The translations under genes were made by a program, and so were the position numbers. DNA of 56,477 nt from Bacteroidales bacterium (lineage in GTDB: Bacteria; Bacteroidota; Bacteroidia; Bacteroidales; JAFGUD01), in the NCBI GenBank assembly GCA_016936595.1, contig JAFGXO010000032.1:1-56477 (forward strand). The letters are read 5' to 3'. The notes under the pieces are model-generated. The model made no database searches. It saw only the letters and a program-made list of their open reading frames with translations, and was not told the DNA's origin. The stretch's first letter is position 1. Each line of letters opens with the position of its first letter. This document shows positions 25,416 to 34,239 of the stretch, one piece after another.

Positions 25416-26963
25416 TTATATCGTAATCATTTCGGCACATCTTATTCCATCAATAGCCGACGAAACAATACCACCTGCATAACCAGCTCCTTCGCCACAT
25501 GGATAAAGTTTTTTAATTTGAACATGCTCAAGGGTTTCATTATTTCGGGGGATTCTTACCGGTGATGAAGTTCTGGATTCTACGCCAAGTAAAATAGCTT
25601 CTTTAGAGATAAATCCTTTCATTTTTTTGTCAAATTCTTTTAGTCCGTCAATTAATCTTTGACTAATACTTTTAGGCAGCCATTTATTAATATCAGATGA
25701 TACAACACCTGGATTATAAGAAGTTTCAGGCAATTTATTTGAAGTTCTTTTTGAAACAAAATCAGCAATAGTTTGAGCCGGAGCAATAAGATTTTCGCCT
25801 CCTTTTTCAAATGCTAATTTTTCAAGATATTCTTGGAATTTTAACCCGGCAAGAACTCCGTTTTCTGCTTTTTTCGGAAAATCTTCAACTTTTATTTCAA
25901 CAACAAGCCCTGAGTTTGCAAAAGATGAATTTCGCATGGAGGGCGACATGCCGTTTACAACAACTTCGTTGGCATTAGTTGCGGCAGGTACAATAAATCC
26001 GCCCGGACACATACAAAACGAGTAAACTCCTCTGTCTTGAACTTGTGTTGCTAATTTATATTCGGCTGCCGGAAGAAATTTGCCTCGGTCGCTCATTTTA
26101 TATTGTAGCTCGTCGATAAATTGTTGGCTGTGTTCAATTCTTACGCCCATAGCAAAAGATTTTGCTTCGAGCAAGATGTTGTTTTTTTCTAAAATGTAGT
26201 AAATATCTCTTGCCGAATGTCCAGTTGAAAGAATAACGCTCACACCTTCAAATTTCTGTTCATCATCTGTGGTAACACCTTTTATTGTGTTATCTTTAAT
26301 AATAAAATCAGTAACTTTAGTGTTAAAGAAAATTTTGCCTCCGGCAGAAATAATTGATTTTCTGATTTCAACTATAATATTTGGCAATTTATTGGTGCCA
26401 ATATGCGGGTGAGCTTCTGTAAGAATTTTTTCGTCGGCACCGTGAAATTTTAGAACATCAAGAATGTATTTTGTGTTGCCACGTTTTTTTGAGCGTGTGT
26501 ATAATTTCCCGTCAGAAAAAGTTCCTGCACCACCTTCACCAAAGCAGTAATTAGATTCGGTTTTAAGTTCGTTGTTTCTGTTAATTTGAGCAATACTTTT
26601 TTTTCGTTCGCTAACTTTTTCGCCGCGTTCAATAATTACGGGTCTAAAACCGCGTTCAATTAGTTTTAAGGCGGCAAACAAACCTGCCGGTCCTGCTCCA
26701 ATAATAATAACTTCGGGTTTTGTAGAAACATTTTGAAGTTTTAATTCAAAAGTAGGTCGTTGAAAATTTTCAGTTTTAAACCAAACATTTGCTCTCAAAA
26801 CTACTCTAACTGGTTTTTTTCGAGCGTCAATTGAGCGTTTGAGTATTTCAATTTCCGAAATTTCCGAAAAATTAAAGTTGTTTTGTTTAGCAATTGCTGC
26901 TTTGTAAAGTTCTTCGGTTGCTGCAACTTCGGGGTTTAGTATTATTGATATTTCCTTTGGCAT
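25416..26963 (-). CDS. COG2509-type FAD-dependent oxidoreductase
   Basis: The track ORF begins at a TTG (27050). The first ATG, giving MPKEISIILNPEVAATEELY, is at 26963 and matches the usual start of this family, so I use it (515 aa). The N-terminal region carries KRSIDARKKPVRVVLRANV. A Rossmann motif EVIIIGAGPAGLFAALKLIERG follows, then GEGGAGTFSDGKLYTRSKKRG, ILSTGHSARDIYYILE, FCMCPGGFIVPAATN and PCGEGAGYAGGIVSSAIDGIRCAE. The family is widespread in Bacteroidota and Firmicutes as an uncharacterised FAD-dependent dehydrogenase. Substrate unknown. No tight operon partner. Confidence 0.88.
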   Translation of the reverse strand: MPKEISIILNPEVAATEELYKAAIAKQNNFNFSEISEIEILKRSIDARKKPVRVVLRANVWFKTENFQRPTFELKLQNVSTKPEVIIIGAGPAGLFAALKLIERGFRPVIIERGEKVSERKKSIAQINRNNELKTESNYCFGEGGAGTFSDGKLYTRSKKRGNTKYILDVLKFHGADEKILTEAHPHIGTNKLPNIIVEIRKSIISAGGKIFFNTKVTDFIIKDNTIKGVTTDDEQKFEGVSVILSTGHSARDIYYILEKNNILLEAKSFAMGVRIEHSQQFIDELQYKMSDRGKFLPAAEYKLATQVQDRGVYSFCMCPGGFIVPAATNANEVVVNGMSPSMRNSSFANSGLVVEIKVEDFPKKAENGVLAGLKFQEYLEKLAFEKGGENLIAPAQTIADFVSKRTSNKLPETSYNPGVVSSDINKWLPKSISQRLIDGLKEFDKKMKGFISKEAILLGVESRTSSPVRIPRNNETLEHVQIKKLYPCGEGAGYAGGIVSSAIDGIRCAEMITI

Positions 26964-27062
26964 GTTTAAGTTTTGAATGTTAAGAATAAATTGTTTAAGG
27001 TCATAAATACAAAGCGTTTTAGACCATTCGTATTTTGCAAAAATGCTCAAATAAATTGAAAT

Positions 27063-27090
27063 AAAAAAAGCTACCTGAAAAGGGTAGCTT
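27063..27090 (-). terminator. Rho-independent terminator of the POT transporter gene
   Basis: On the minus strand, AAAGCTACCC and GGTAGCTTTTTTT form a 6-bp or longer GC-containing stem followed by a T-run. It lies about 55 bases past the transporter stop codon and about 100 bases before the next minus-strand gene start. Confidence 0.75.
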
Positions 27091-27143
27091 TGTAAATGGC
27101 TTTTTTAAAATATATATCTATTTTTTAGTTTATAAATGTTAGA

Positions 27144-28583
27144 TTAATTTTTTTTCGATTTTAAAATAAATTTATCGTAAAGTATTAAACCAATGACAGT
27201 TGTAAGCCCTATTGCTGTAAAAACATACCAAATGTTTTGTGGATTATAAGCTGCCCACAAATAGTCTGACAAATGAGTTGGGTCAATATTAAGTTTTTTA
27301 GCTCCGAGTGTATAAAAGTCGTTTTGAGTAAAAGTTTTGGTTATTTCAGGGATATCCCATCGGTTTTTTGTAAATTCATTTTCTAATAATGTAACTTTGT
27401 CAGACATTTTACCGTAAACATTACCGGATAAAAAACCGCCCAAAAAATTACCGCCGGCAACTGGTAAAAACGACATTCCCATATAAAGAGCTTTTCTGTC
27501 TTTAGGGGCAATTAGTCCAATATATTCGGTTATTTTTGGTGAACTAGCCATTTCTCCAATTGCAAAAACTAATATTGCCATAAATATAAAAAATGGGTTA
27601 TTGAACATAAATGTTAAACCTATACCAAAAGAAGCCACAAAAATACCACTAATCATGGCATTTAATGCTTTCCATTTCATTACAACAGTTGAAATAATCA
27701 GTTGGAAAAATACAATGTAAAGAGCATCAACATTAAGTATCATTTCCGGAGCAATTGTGCCTTCAGGAGTTCCAATTTTAGAAGCTAACCAAGGCCAAAC
27801 GCTTGATAGAGAATCATAGAGAACAGATGTGTCTATCCATTGTTCTATAAATACAGGCAGAGTAAAAAATAACTGCATATACATTGTCCAAAAACCAACA
27901 ATTAATAGCAGAAAAATCAAGAATTTCCAGTCTTTAAATACAGTAAATATGTTATTTGCTATTTTTATAAAAGTTTCTTTTAAAGAGTCATTGTTTTTTT
28001 CTTTTTCGGGTTCTTTAAATAAGAAAAAAGCAAGAATAAAGTTAACAATAATCGCAGCTGCCGACGAAAAGAACACAAGATTCCAATTGCTTTCGCGCAG
28101 TTTAGAGGAAACAAACGGCCCAATTAAAGCACCAAAGTTAACCATCATATAAAAAATGCCAAAACCTAATGAAGATGTTTCTTTAGTTGTTGATTTTGAG
28201 ATAGTTGCTGAAATAATGGGTTTAAACATTGCAGCACCTAATCCTACAATTCCAAACGCAACAAAAACAGCAGCGTAAGTGTTCATTTGTCCCATTAAAA
28301 GATAACCTGAAAAATACAGAACAAAAGCTATTAAAAGGCTAACTTTGTAACCTATTTTGTCGGCAATAGCTCCTGTAAAAACCGGAAGAAAATATACCAT
28401 TGCTGATATTATCCCCATTAACATACCTTTTTGTTCTTGCGAAAAACCAAGCGCTCCGGTGTCGGTTGAAGCAGTAAGATAAATTGCCAAAACGTTAAAT
28501 AATCCGTACCATGCATAGCGTTCAAAAAGCTCTATGCTGTTTGCAACCCAAAAAATGCGAGGAAATTTTTTAAAAATGCTCAT
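27144..28583 (-). CDS. POT/PTR-like MFS transporter
   Basis: The 479-aa membrane protein has about 12 hydrophobic segments. The first helix region, SIELFERYAWYGLFNVLAIYL, is close to the POT motif ExxERFxYYG of proton-coupled peptide transporters. Further MFS signatures are FTGAIADKIGYKVSLLIAF, GLGAAMFKPIISATISK and FGIFYMMVNFGALIGPFVS. These point to proton-driven uptake of di- or tripeptides or a related solute. It is transcribed alone; a promoter-like TAGATTTG lies 130 bp upstream and a terminator follows. Confidence 0.85.
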   Translation of the reverse strand: MSIFKKFPRIFWVANSIELFERYAWYGLFNVLAIYLTASTDTGALGFSQEQKGMLMGIISAMVYFLPVFTGAIADKIGYKVSLLIAFVLYFSGYLLMGQMNTYAAVFVAFGIVGLGAAMFKPIISATISKSTTKETSSLGFGIFYMMVNFGALIGPFVSSKLRESNWNLVFFSSAAAIIVNFILAFFLFKEPEKEKNNDSLKETFIKIANNIFTVFKDWKFLIFLLLIVGFWTMYMQLFFTLPVFIEQWIDTSVLYDSLSSVWPWLASKIGTPEGTIAPEMILNVDALYIVFFQLIISTVVMKWKALNAMISGIFVASFGIGLTFMFNNPFFIFMAILVFAIGEMASSPKITEYIGLIAPKDRKALYMGMSFLPVAGGNFLGGFLSGNVYGKMSDKVTLLENEFTKNRWDIPEITKTFTQNDFYTLGAKKLNIDPTHLSDYLWAAYNPQNIWYVFTAIGLTTVIGLILYDKFILKSKKN

Positions 28584-28710
28584 AAATTTGATGAAAATTA
28601 TTTGTTTGTAATTTTAGTTGATTATTAGTTAATCTGTTTTATTAAAGGCTTAATTTGTTGGTATTAATTGTTTTAAATAATAATTATTGTTCAAAATGGT
28701 TTGTTTTTTG

Positions 28711-28740
28711 CAAATCTATAACTTTTTTTTAATCAACAAT
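28711..28740 (-). promoter_or_regulatory. Predicted promoter of the POT transporter gene
   Basis: Read on the minus strand: ATTG (28740-28737), an 18-base spacer, then TAGATTTG (28718-28711). This fits the Bacteroidota promoter pattern with a variant first box. It lies about 130 bases upstream of the start codon. Confidence 0.45.
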
Positions 28741-28764
28741 ATTATATGTATGGTGTCTTAATTG

Positions 28765-29256
28765 TTAAGTTCGTTCGTAAATAAAAAAATCATAATCATA
28801 CTTGTGTTTTTCGTCAGTTTTATTTTCAATTTTTTCTTTCAAATCCCAATTGTTGAAATTTATTTCCGGAAAAAAAACATCGGCATTAAAATCACCATAA
28901 ATACGAGTAATGTATAGTTTTTTAGCTTGATTTATAAATTGTTTGTATATTTCACTTCCTCCAATGATGAAGTTTTCTGATTGATTATCAAGATGTTGCC
29001 AAATGTCATCAATTTTGTTTACAATAATACAATTTTCGGCTATAAAGTTGGTGTTTGTTGTTAAAACAATATTTTTTCGTTTTGGTAACGCTCCGTTTGG
29101 TAAAGATTCAAAGGTTTTTCTGCCCATGATTATAGTTTTGTTCAAAGTGTTTTGTTTGAACCATTTTAAATCATTAGGTAAATTTGTTAACAGATTGTTT
29201 TTAAAACCAATAGCGTTATTGTTAGCTATTGCAACTATTATTGAAATTTTATACAT
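28765..29256 (-). CDS. folA: Dihydrofolate reductase
   Basis: The 163-aa product has the DHFR signatures ISIIVAIANNNAIGFKNNLL (N-terminal strand and Met20-type loop), LPNDLKWFKQNTLNKTIIMGRKTFESLP and ENFIIGGSEIYKQFI, ending with the beta-strand DYDFFIYERT. It reduces dihydrofolate to tetrahydrofolate with NADPH. Length is normal. A thymidylate synthase gene, often adjacent, is not in the window. The ATG at 29256 gives the standard N-terminus. Confidence 0.95.
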   Translation of the reverse strand: MYKISIIVAIANNNAIGFKNNLLTNLPNDLKWFKQNTLNKTIIMGRKTFESLPNGALPKRKNIVLTTNTNFIAENCIIVNKIDDIWQHLDNQSENFIIGGSEIYKQFINQAKKLYITRIYGDFNADVFFPEINFNNWDLKEKIENKTDEKHKYDYDFFIYERT

Positions 29257-29385
29257 GTAAAATATTCTATTTGGGTGTAAAATTTAATAAGAGATAAATT
29301 TAATGAGATTAAAATCTATTTTTAGATACATTACCTCTTTAGTACGGCAAAGAAACTTAAATTACAAAAGAAATCAAAACAAAAT

Positions 29386-29416
29386 ATTGAAAACTAAAGC
29401 TGTTTGTGTATTTTTG
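29386..29416 (+). promoter_or_regulatory. Predicted promoter of rbfA-ftsX
   Basis: ATTG (29386-29389), a 19-base spacer and TATTTTTG (29409-29416) match the Bacteroidota promoter pattern. The box lies 23 bases upstream of the rbfA ATG, implying a short leader. Confidence 0.5.
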
Positions 29417-29439
29417 CAAAAATTATAAACAGAATAATT

Positions 29440-29796
29440 ATGAGCGGATTAAGACACCAACGAATAACAAAACAAATACACAAAGATTTATCGGATATTT
29501 TTATTAGAATAAATAAAACACATTTTCAGGGTAAAATGATAAGCATTTCGGAGGTTAGATTAACTCCTGATTTATCTATTGCCAAAACTTATATCAGCGT
29601 TTTCCCTTCTTCCGAAGGACAAACTATTGTTGACGAAATTGAAACAATGACAAGCCAAATTCGTTTAGAGCTCGGTAATAAGATACGACATCAGGTCAGA
29701 AAAGTTCCCGAATTACGTTTTTATCTTGATGTTTCTTTTGATGAAATGGAAAAAATTGACAAGTTACTAAAAGGGGGTACCGATAATCAAGAATAA
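29440..29796 (+). CDS. rbfA: Ribosome-binding factor A
   Basis: I place the start at the ATG at 29440 (MSGLRHQRITKQIHKDLSDIF), not at the TTG of the track, which falls inside the promoter. The 118-aa product has the KH-like fold of RbfA: ISISEVRLTPDLSIAKTYISVFP, IRLELGNKIRHQVRKVPELRFYLD and a final SFDEMEKIDKLL. It binds the 30S subunit and assists 16S rRNA 5'-end maturation. ftsX starts five bases after its stop, suggesting co-transcription. Confidence 0.93.
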   Translation: MSGLRHQRITKQIHKDLSDIFIRINKTHFQGKMISISEVRLTPDLSIAKTYISVFPSSEGQTIVDEIETMTSQIRLELGNKIRHQVRKVPELRFYLDVSFDEMEKIDKLLKGGTDNQE

Positions 29797-29801
29797 AATT
29801 T

Positions 29802-30671
29802 ATGGCTGATAACGTTAAAAATAAAAGGTTTAAACTTGCAAATTCATACATTATTTCATCAATAAGTATAACCTTTGTGTTGTTAATCCTTGGTTTTTTT
29901 TCTTTGTTTCTTTTTAACACAAAAGACTTATCGGTTAATGCAAAAGAAAGTGTGATTGTAACTATTTTTTTAAAACCCGACGCCCAACAAGGCGAAATCG
30001 ACGTTTTAAGAAATCAAATTGCAGCCGAAAATTATTGCAAAGAAATTAAACTTGTTTCCCCTGGTGATGCATTGGAGGATTTAAAAGATGAATTGGGTGA
30101 AGATATTGTTGATGTTTTAGATCATAATCCGTTGCCAACAACAATAAATTTGAATTTGTATGCTGATTATTCAAATACCGATAGTTTGCAATTTATTGAA
30201 ACCGATATTAAACAAAGTTCGATTGTTGACGATGTATTTTACAACAGATCAATGATTTATCAATTAGATAAAAATGTCAAAAAAATAACGGTTGTTGTGC
30301 TTGTGCTGGAAATTTTACTTCTTTTAATGGCTACATCGCTAATAAGTAATACCGTAAGGCTTTTAATTCATTCAAAACGTTTTGAAATAAAAACCATGCA
30401 ACTTGTTGGAGCTACTTCAAAATTTATATTAAAACCCTTTTTAATAACCAGTTTTTGGCATGGTTTACTTAGTTCTCTTTTTGCAATTTCGGCTTTGATT
30501 ATTGCAATTTTGTATTATCAAAGCAGTGTTGACGATATTATAAAAATTGGTCATCTCGAAGAAGTTTTTGGAGTGGTTTTACTTGCCGGAATTTCGTTAA
30601 CTGTTCTTTCAACAATTTTTTCGGTAAGAAAATACCTAATTTCTTCATCGGAAGATTTATTTTTTAATTAG
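29802..30671 (+). CDS. ftsX: Cell-division permease-like protein FtsX
   Basis: This 289-aa protein has one N-terminal membrane helix (SSISITFVLLILGFFSLFLF) and a periplasmic FtsX extracellular domain (about 45-165: VIVTIFLKPDAQQGEIDVL, VDDVFYNRSMIYQLDKNVKK). Three more helices follow, with the FtsX motif SKRFEIKTMQLVGATSKFILKPFLI. With FtsE it transmits ATP-driven signals to periplasmic peptidoglycan hydrolases. Length is typical for Bacteroidota. It is coupled to rbfA by a five-base gap; ftsE is not nearby. Confidence 0.92.
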   Translation: MADNVKNKRFKLANSYIISSISITFVLLILGFFSLFLFNTKDLSVNAKESVIVTIFLKPDAQQGEIDVLRNQIAAENYCKEIKLVSPGDALEDLKDELGEDIVDVLDHNPLPTTINLNLYADYSNTDSLQFIETDIKQSSIVDDVFYNRSMIYQLDKNVKKITVVVLVLEILLLLMATSLISNTVRLLIHSKRFEIKTMQLVGATSKFILKPFLITSFWHGLLSSLFAISALIIAILYYQSSVDDIIKIGHLEEVFGVVLLAGISLTVLSTIFSVRKYLISSSEDLFFN

Positions 30672-30737
30672 CTTTAATTTTTTTGATTATTAGCTGAAAC
30701 TTCAATTTGCATTTAAATATTTTAAACAACTAAAAAT

Positions 30738-31589
30738 ATGAAACTTTTTTCTATAGAAACCGGAAATTTTAAACTCGATGGCGGTGCAATGTTTGGCGTT
30801 GTGCCTAAAGTTTTGTGGAATAAAATATATCCCGCCGATGAAAATAATCAATGCGACTGGGCTATGCGATGCTTGCTTGTTGATGATGGCAACCATAAAA
30901 TACTTATTGATACGGGAGTAGGAGACAAACAAGATGAAAAGTTTCTTAAAAATTTTGGGCTTTTTGGTGATGACACTATGATTGGTTCGCTTGCTAAACA
31001 TGGCTATAAACCCGAAGATATAACCGATGTTGTTCATACTCACTTACATTTTGACCATGCAGGTGGAACAATAAAATATGACCAAAATAAAAAACTTGTA
31101 CCAACTTTTCCTAATGCAACGTTGTGGGTAGGTAAAGAACATTGGAACGAAGCAACAAACGCAAATGAACGCGAAAGAGCTTCATTTTTAAAAGAAAATA
31201 TTCTTCCTATGCAAGAAAGCGGAAAATTAAAGCTTATTGATGAAGAATGTGAACTTTTCCCAAATTTTCATGTAAAGTTTTTTTACGGACACACAATTGG
31301 GCAGCTTATTCCACACATAAATTTTAACGGAAAATGGATTGTTTACGGAGCCGATTTATTTCCGTCGAGTGCACATATTTATGAACCTTATATTATGGGT
31401 TACGATATGAACGCCCGACAAACTTTAGCCGACAAAAAACGTTTTTTTGCTGAGGCTCACGAACATAACTATACAATATTTTTTGAACATGATATTTATA
31501 ACGAATGTGCAACGCTACTTAAAACAGAACGTGGAACTAAAGTGAAAGAAACTTTTTCGTTACAAGATTTTATTTCACAAAGTAGATAG
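30738..31589 (+). CDS. MBL-fold metallo-hydrolase, lactonase/YtnP-like
   Basis: The 283-aa protein has a metallo-beta-lactamase fold with MKLFSIETGNFKLDGGAMFG at the start, KILIDTGVGDK, the metal motif HTHLHFDHAGG (about 100-110), YGHTIGQLIPHI and GADLFPSSAHI, and FFEHDIYNECATL near the end. The HxHxDH arrangement and overall layout resemble quorum-quenching N-acyl-homoserine lactonases and YtnP-type enzymes. Many such Bacteroidota proteins have unknown substrates. It sits between ftsX and hemW, 23 bp before hemW. Confidence 0.82.
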   Translation: MKLFSIETGNFKLDGGAMFGVVPKVLWNKIYPADENNQCDWAMRCLLVDDGNHKILIDTGVGDKQDEKFLKNFGLFGDDTMIGSLAKHGYKPEDITDVVHTHLHFDHAGGTIKYDQNKKLVPTFPNATLWVGKEHWNEATNANERERASFLKENILPMQESGKLKLIDEECELFPNFHVKFFYGHTIGQLIPHINFNGKWIVYGADLFPSSAHIYEPYIMGYDMNARQTLADKKRFFAEAHEHNYTIFFEHDIYNECATLLKTERGTKVKETFSLQDFISQSR

Positions 31590-31612
31590 AAAGCATATAA
31601 GAAAAAAATATT

Positions 31613-32743
31613 TTGGGAATCTATATTCACATACCATTTTGTGCATCAAAGTGTAGATATTGCGATTTTTTTTCGAGAGTTGTTAATAATGAGCAAGATA
31701 AAGATGCTTATGTTGACGCTTTGTGCCAAGAAATAAAGTTACAGAAAAATTATCTTGATACTTTAAAAATTGATACTCTTTATTTTGGTGGAGGAACACC
31801 CTCTGTGTTGAGTATTAAGCAATTAGAGCGTTTATTTGCAGCTATATTTCAGGTTTTTGAGTTAGAAAAAAACAATGAAATAACCCTTGAAGCAAATCCT
31901 GAAGATTTGAATATTTTTTATCTGAAAAATTTAAAAAAATACACGCCGATTAATAGGTTAAGTGTTGGTTTACAGTCTTTTAGTGATGCAGAGTTGGATT
32001 TTATGAATCGTAAACATTCTGTTGAAACATCTATTTTGGCAATAAAAAATGCACAAAAAACAGGTTTTGAGAATATAACAGGAGATTTAATATTTGGTTT
32101 ACCAAATCAAACTTTAGAGCAATGGAATAATAATTTAAAACAATTTTTTGAGCTTAATATACCTCATCTTTCTGCGTATAGTTTAACAATAGAAGAGGGA
32201 ACAGTGTTTGGGCTTTGGAAAAAGAATAACAAAATTAAAGAAGTTGATGAAGAATTAAGCTTAAAAATGTACGAAACTTTGATTCTTGAAGCAGAAAAAA
32301 AAGGCTATCAACATTATGAAATTTCAAATTTTGCAAAAGATGGATTTATAGCAAAACACAATTCATCATACTGGACAGGGCAAAAATATATTGGAGTAGG
32401 GGCTTCGGCACATTCTTTTAATCAAAAATCACGACAGTGGAATGTTGCAAATATTAAACAATATATTGCTTCGATAAAAAATGGAATAATACCAGCCGAA
32501 ATTGAAATTTTATCAGAAAAAGATAAATTTAACGAATATATTCTTACGGGATTAAGAACTTATAATGGTTTGTGTTTGAGTAAATTAGAACTGGAATTTG
32601 AACAATTTTACAAAAAAATAAAACAAACTTTGTTTAACTTCGTAAATAGTAATTTTATAGATTTTAAAAATAATAGGTTCATTTTATCTTCAAAAGGAAA
32701 ATTTTTATCGGACGCTATAATGTCGGATTTAATATTGTTATAA
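31613..32743 (+). CDS. hemW: Radical SAM heme chaperone HemW
   Basis: The 376-aa product begins MGIYIHIPFCASKCRYCDFFS, with the radical-SAM CxxxCxxC at Cys10, 14 and 17. It continues with LYFGGGTPSVLS, ITLEANPEDLN, RLSVGLQSFSDAELDFMNRKH, DLIFGLPNQTLEQW and HYEISNFAKDGF...HNSSYWTG, all diagnostic of HemW. The cysteine motif CxxxCxxC lacks the extra Cys of true coproporphyrinogen dehydrogenase HemN. The start is TTG (31613); no ATG fits the conserved N-terminus, which is unusual. HemW binds heme and is thought to deliver it to cytochromes. Confidence 0.93.
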   Translation: MGIYIHIPFCASKCRYCDFFSRVVNNEQDKDAYVDALCQEIKLQKNYLDTLKIDTLYFGGGTPSVLSIKQLERLFAAIFQVFELEKNNEITLEANPEDLNIFYLKNLKKYTPINRLSVGLQSFSDAELDFMNRKHSVETSILAIKNAQKTGFENITGDLIFGLPNQTLEQWNNNLKQFFELNIPHLSAYSLTIEEGTVFGLWKKNNKIKEVDEELSLKMYETLILEAEKKGYQHYEISNFAKDGFIAKHNSSYWTGQKYIGVGASAHSFNQKSRQWNVANIKQYIASIKNGIIPAEIEILSEKDKFNEYILTGLRTYNGLCLSKLELEFEQFYKKIKQTLFNFVNSNFIDFKNNRFILSSKGKFLSDAIMSDLILL

Positions 32744-32796
32744 AATAAACAAATAATAAAAAACAATTCAATTTTATAAACATAAGATATTTTTAA

Positions 32797-33090
32797 ATGG
32801 AAATAATAGTAAATCATGCTTTAGAAACTCAGGAAGCAAAAAATAGAATTTTAAAATTAGCCGATGAACTTAAAAAAGACTACGGTAATCAGATAACAAA
32901 TTATTCTGAAACATGGAAAGAAAACACGGCCGACATTGCATTTAAAGCAATGGGTTTGAGCATAAAAGGAACATTAAACATATTGCCTAACAAAGTAACA
33001 ATGAACGGTAAAGTACCATTAATGGCAAAACCTTTTCAAGGGCAAATAGAAAGTTTAATAAAAACAAAGTTAGCTGAACTGTTGGCATAA
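32797..33090 (+). CDS. Polyhydroxyalkanoic acid system family protein
   Basis: The 97-aa product reads MEIIVNHALETQEAKNRILKLADELKKDYG, then TWKENTADIAFKAMGLSIKGTLNILPNKVTMNGKVPLMAKPF. This matches the small PHA_gran_rgn family (poly-beta-hydroxyalkanoate granule-associated or regulatory). The family is widespread in bacteria that do not make PHA, so a storage role should not be assumed. It stands alone between hemW and the aldo/keto reductase. Confidence 0.8.
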   Translation: MEIIVNHALETQEAKNRILKLADELKKDYGNQITNYSETWKENTADIAFKAMGLSIKGTLNILPNKVTMNGKVPLMAKPFQGQIESLIKTKLAELLA

Positions 33091-33183
33091 AAAAGAGAAT
33101 TTCAGAAACAAAAGTATAATTTTAATATAGTCTAAAGCCTGTATAATATGTTAATAATCAATATGTTATGCAGGTTAACTTAT

Positions 33184-33266
33184 CTTATATGCCCTTATGT
33201 AGTTCAAAAAACCTTATGTGATCTTATGTTCCTTATATGGTTCAAAAACTTATGTGGTTCAAAAAT
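33184..33266. repeat. Short degenerate CTTATGTGGTTCAAAAA repeats
   Basis: The gap between the PHA-like gene and the aldo/keto reductase holds three degenerate units of the form CTTATGTrGTTCAAAAA (near 33193, 33232 and 33249) and shorter CTTATGT fragments. They look like non-coding repeat debris of a type common in Bacteroidota genomes. No ORF is present. Confidence 0.6.
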
Positions 33267-33268
33267 AA

Positions 33269-34087
33269 CTAAAAATTAAAATTATCAGGATCAGGACCAA
33301 CTCTCATATTTTTATTCAAACCACATATTTGATTCATCTCATCAGCAGATAATTCAAAGTCAAAAATATCAATACTTTGGGTAATTCTTGAGGTATTTGT
33401 AGATTTAGGTATTGCAATCAATCCACGTTGAATATGCCAACGTAATACAACCTGAACAGCCGTTTTATTGTGTTTTTTTCCTATTTCCTGTAGCAACGAA
33501 TCGTTTGCTACGCTGCCTTTTGCAATTGGCGACCAAGCTTCAACAACAATATCATTTTTTTTACAAAATTCAGTTAAAGATTTTTGAGTTAAATACGGGT
33601 GAAGTTCAATTTGATTAACCGCAGGAATAACCGTAGCTGTTTTAAACAATTGCTCAAGATGATGAACATGAAAATTACTAACACCAATATTCTTCACACG
33701 CCCATCGTTGTATAATTTTTCCATTGCACGCCATGTTTCCAACATCGTTGATTTTTCTTTAGGCCAATGAATAAGGTATAAGTCTAAGTAATCAGTTTGA
33801 AGTTTTTTTAAAGTTCGTTCAAAAGAACGTAAAGTTGTTTCGTAACCTTGTTCGCTATTCCAAACCTTTGATGTAATGAATAAATTGTAGCGTTTAGCAC
33901 CGAACTTTTTTAACGAATTACCAATTTCCTGCTCATTAGCATATATTTCGGCTGTATCAATTAAGGTAAAGTTGTTTTTTAGAGCCGATTCAATAGCATT
34001 ATCAACATCCGAAGGTTTTGTGATTTTGTATGTTCCAAGTCCTAAAGACGGAATTTTATTTTGATTATTAAGAGTGAAATGTAACAT
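33269..34087 (-). CDS. Aldo/keto reductase
   Basis: The 272-aa (beta/alpha)8 NADPH-dependent reductase has GLGTYKI, the catalytic tetrad Asp44, Tyr49 (DTAEIYANE), Lys74 (FITSKVWN) and His107 (DLYLIHWPK). It also has NIGVSNFHVHHLEQL, AVNQIELHPYL and the cofactor-binding IPKSTNTSRI. It resembles the 2,5-diketo-gluconate reductase-like group (AKR5). The physiological carbonyl substrate cannot be deduced. It is transcribed alone from a good promoter. Confidence 0.93.
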   Translation of the reverse strand: MLHFTLNNQNKIPSLGLGTYKITKPSDVDNAIESALKNNFTLIDTAEIYANEQEIGNSLKKFGAKRYNLFITSKVWNSEQGYETTLRSFERTLKKLQTDYLDLYLIHWPKEKSTMLETWRAMEKLYNDGRVKNIGVSNFHVHHLEQLFKTATVIPAVNQIELHPYLTQKSLTEFCKKNDIVVEAWSPIAKGSVANDSLLQEIGKKHNKTAVQVVLRWHIQRGLIAIPKSTNTSRITQSIDIFDFELSADEMNQICGLNKNMRVGPDPDNFNF

Positions 34088-34103
34088 AATAAATTTTTTA
34101 CGA

Positions 34104-34134
34104 CAAAGATAAAATTCAATCTAATGTTTGCAAT
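34104..34134 (-). promoter_or_regulatory. Predicted promoter of the aldo/keto reductase gene
   Basis: On the minus strand ATTG (34134-34131), a 19-base spacer and TATCTTTG (34111-34104) match the Bacteroidota consensus. The box ends 17 bases upstream of the start codon. Confidence 0.6.
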
Positions 34135-34239
34135 GAATTTTTGCAATATTTATTACTTTTGACTAATCCTAAAATTTTTAAAAGGGGCGTTCTATAATAT
34201 CATAAACTACAAAAAACTAAACTGTAAAACTAATATAAA

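Noticed and set aside
26964-27050. N-terminal extension of the COG2509 flavoprotein from a TTG
   Set aside because: The family start MPKEISI coincides with the first ATG at 26963; the extension has no similarity to the family.
29404-29439. TTG start of rbfA used by the ORF track
   Set aside because: These codons overlap the predicted minus-7 box, and the conserved RbfA N-terminus begins at ATG 29440.
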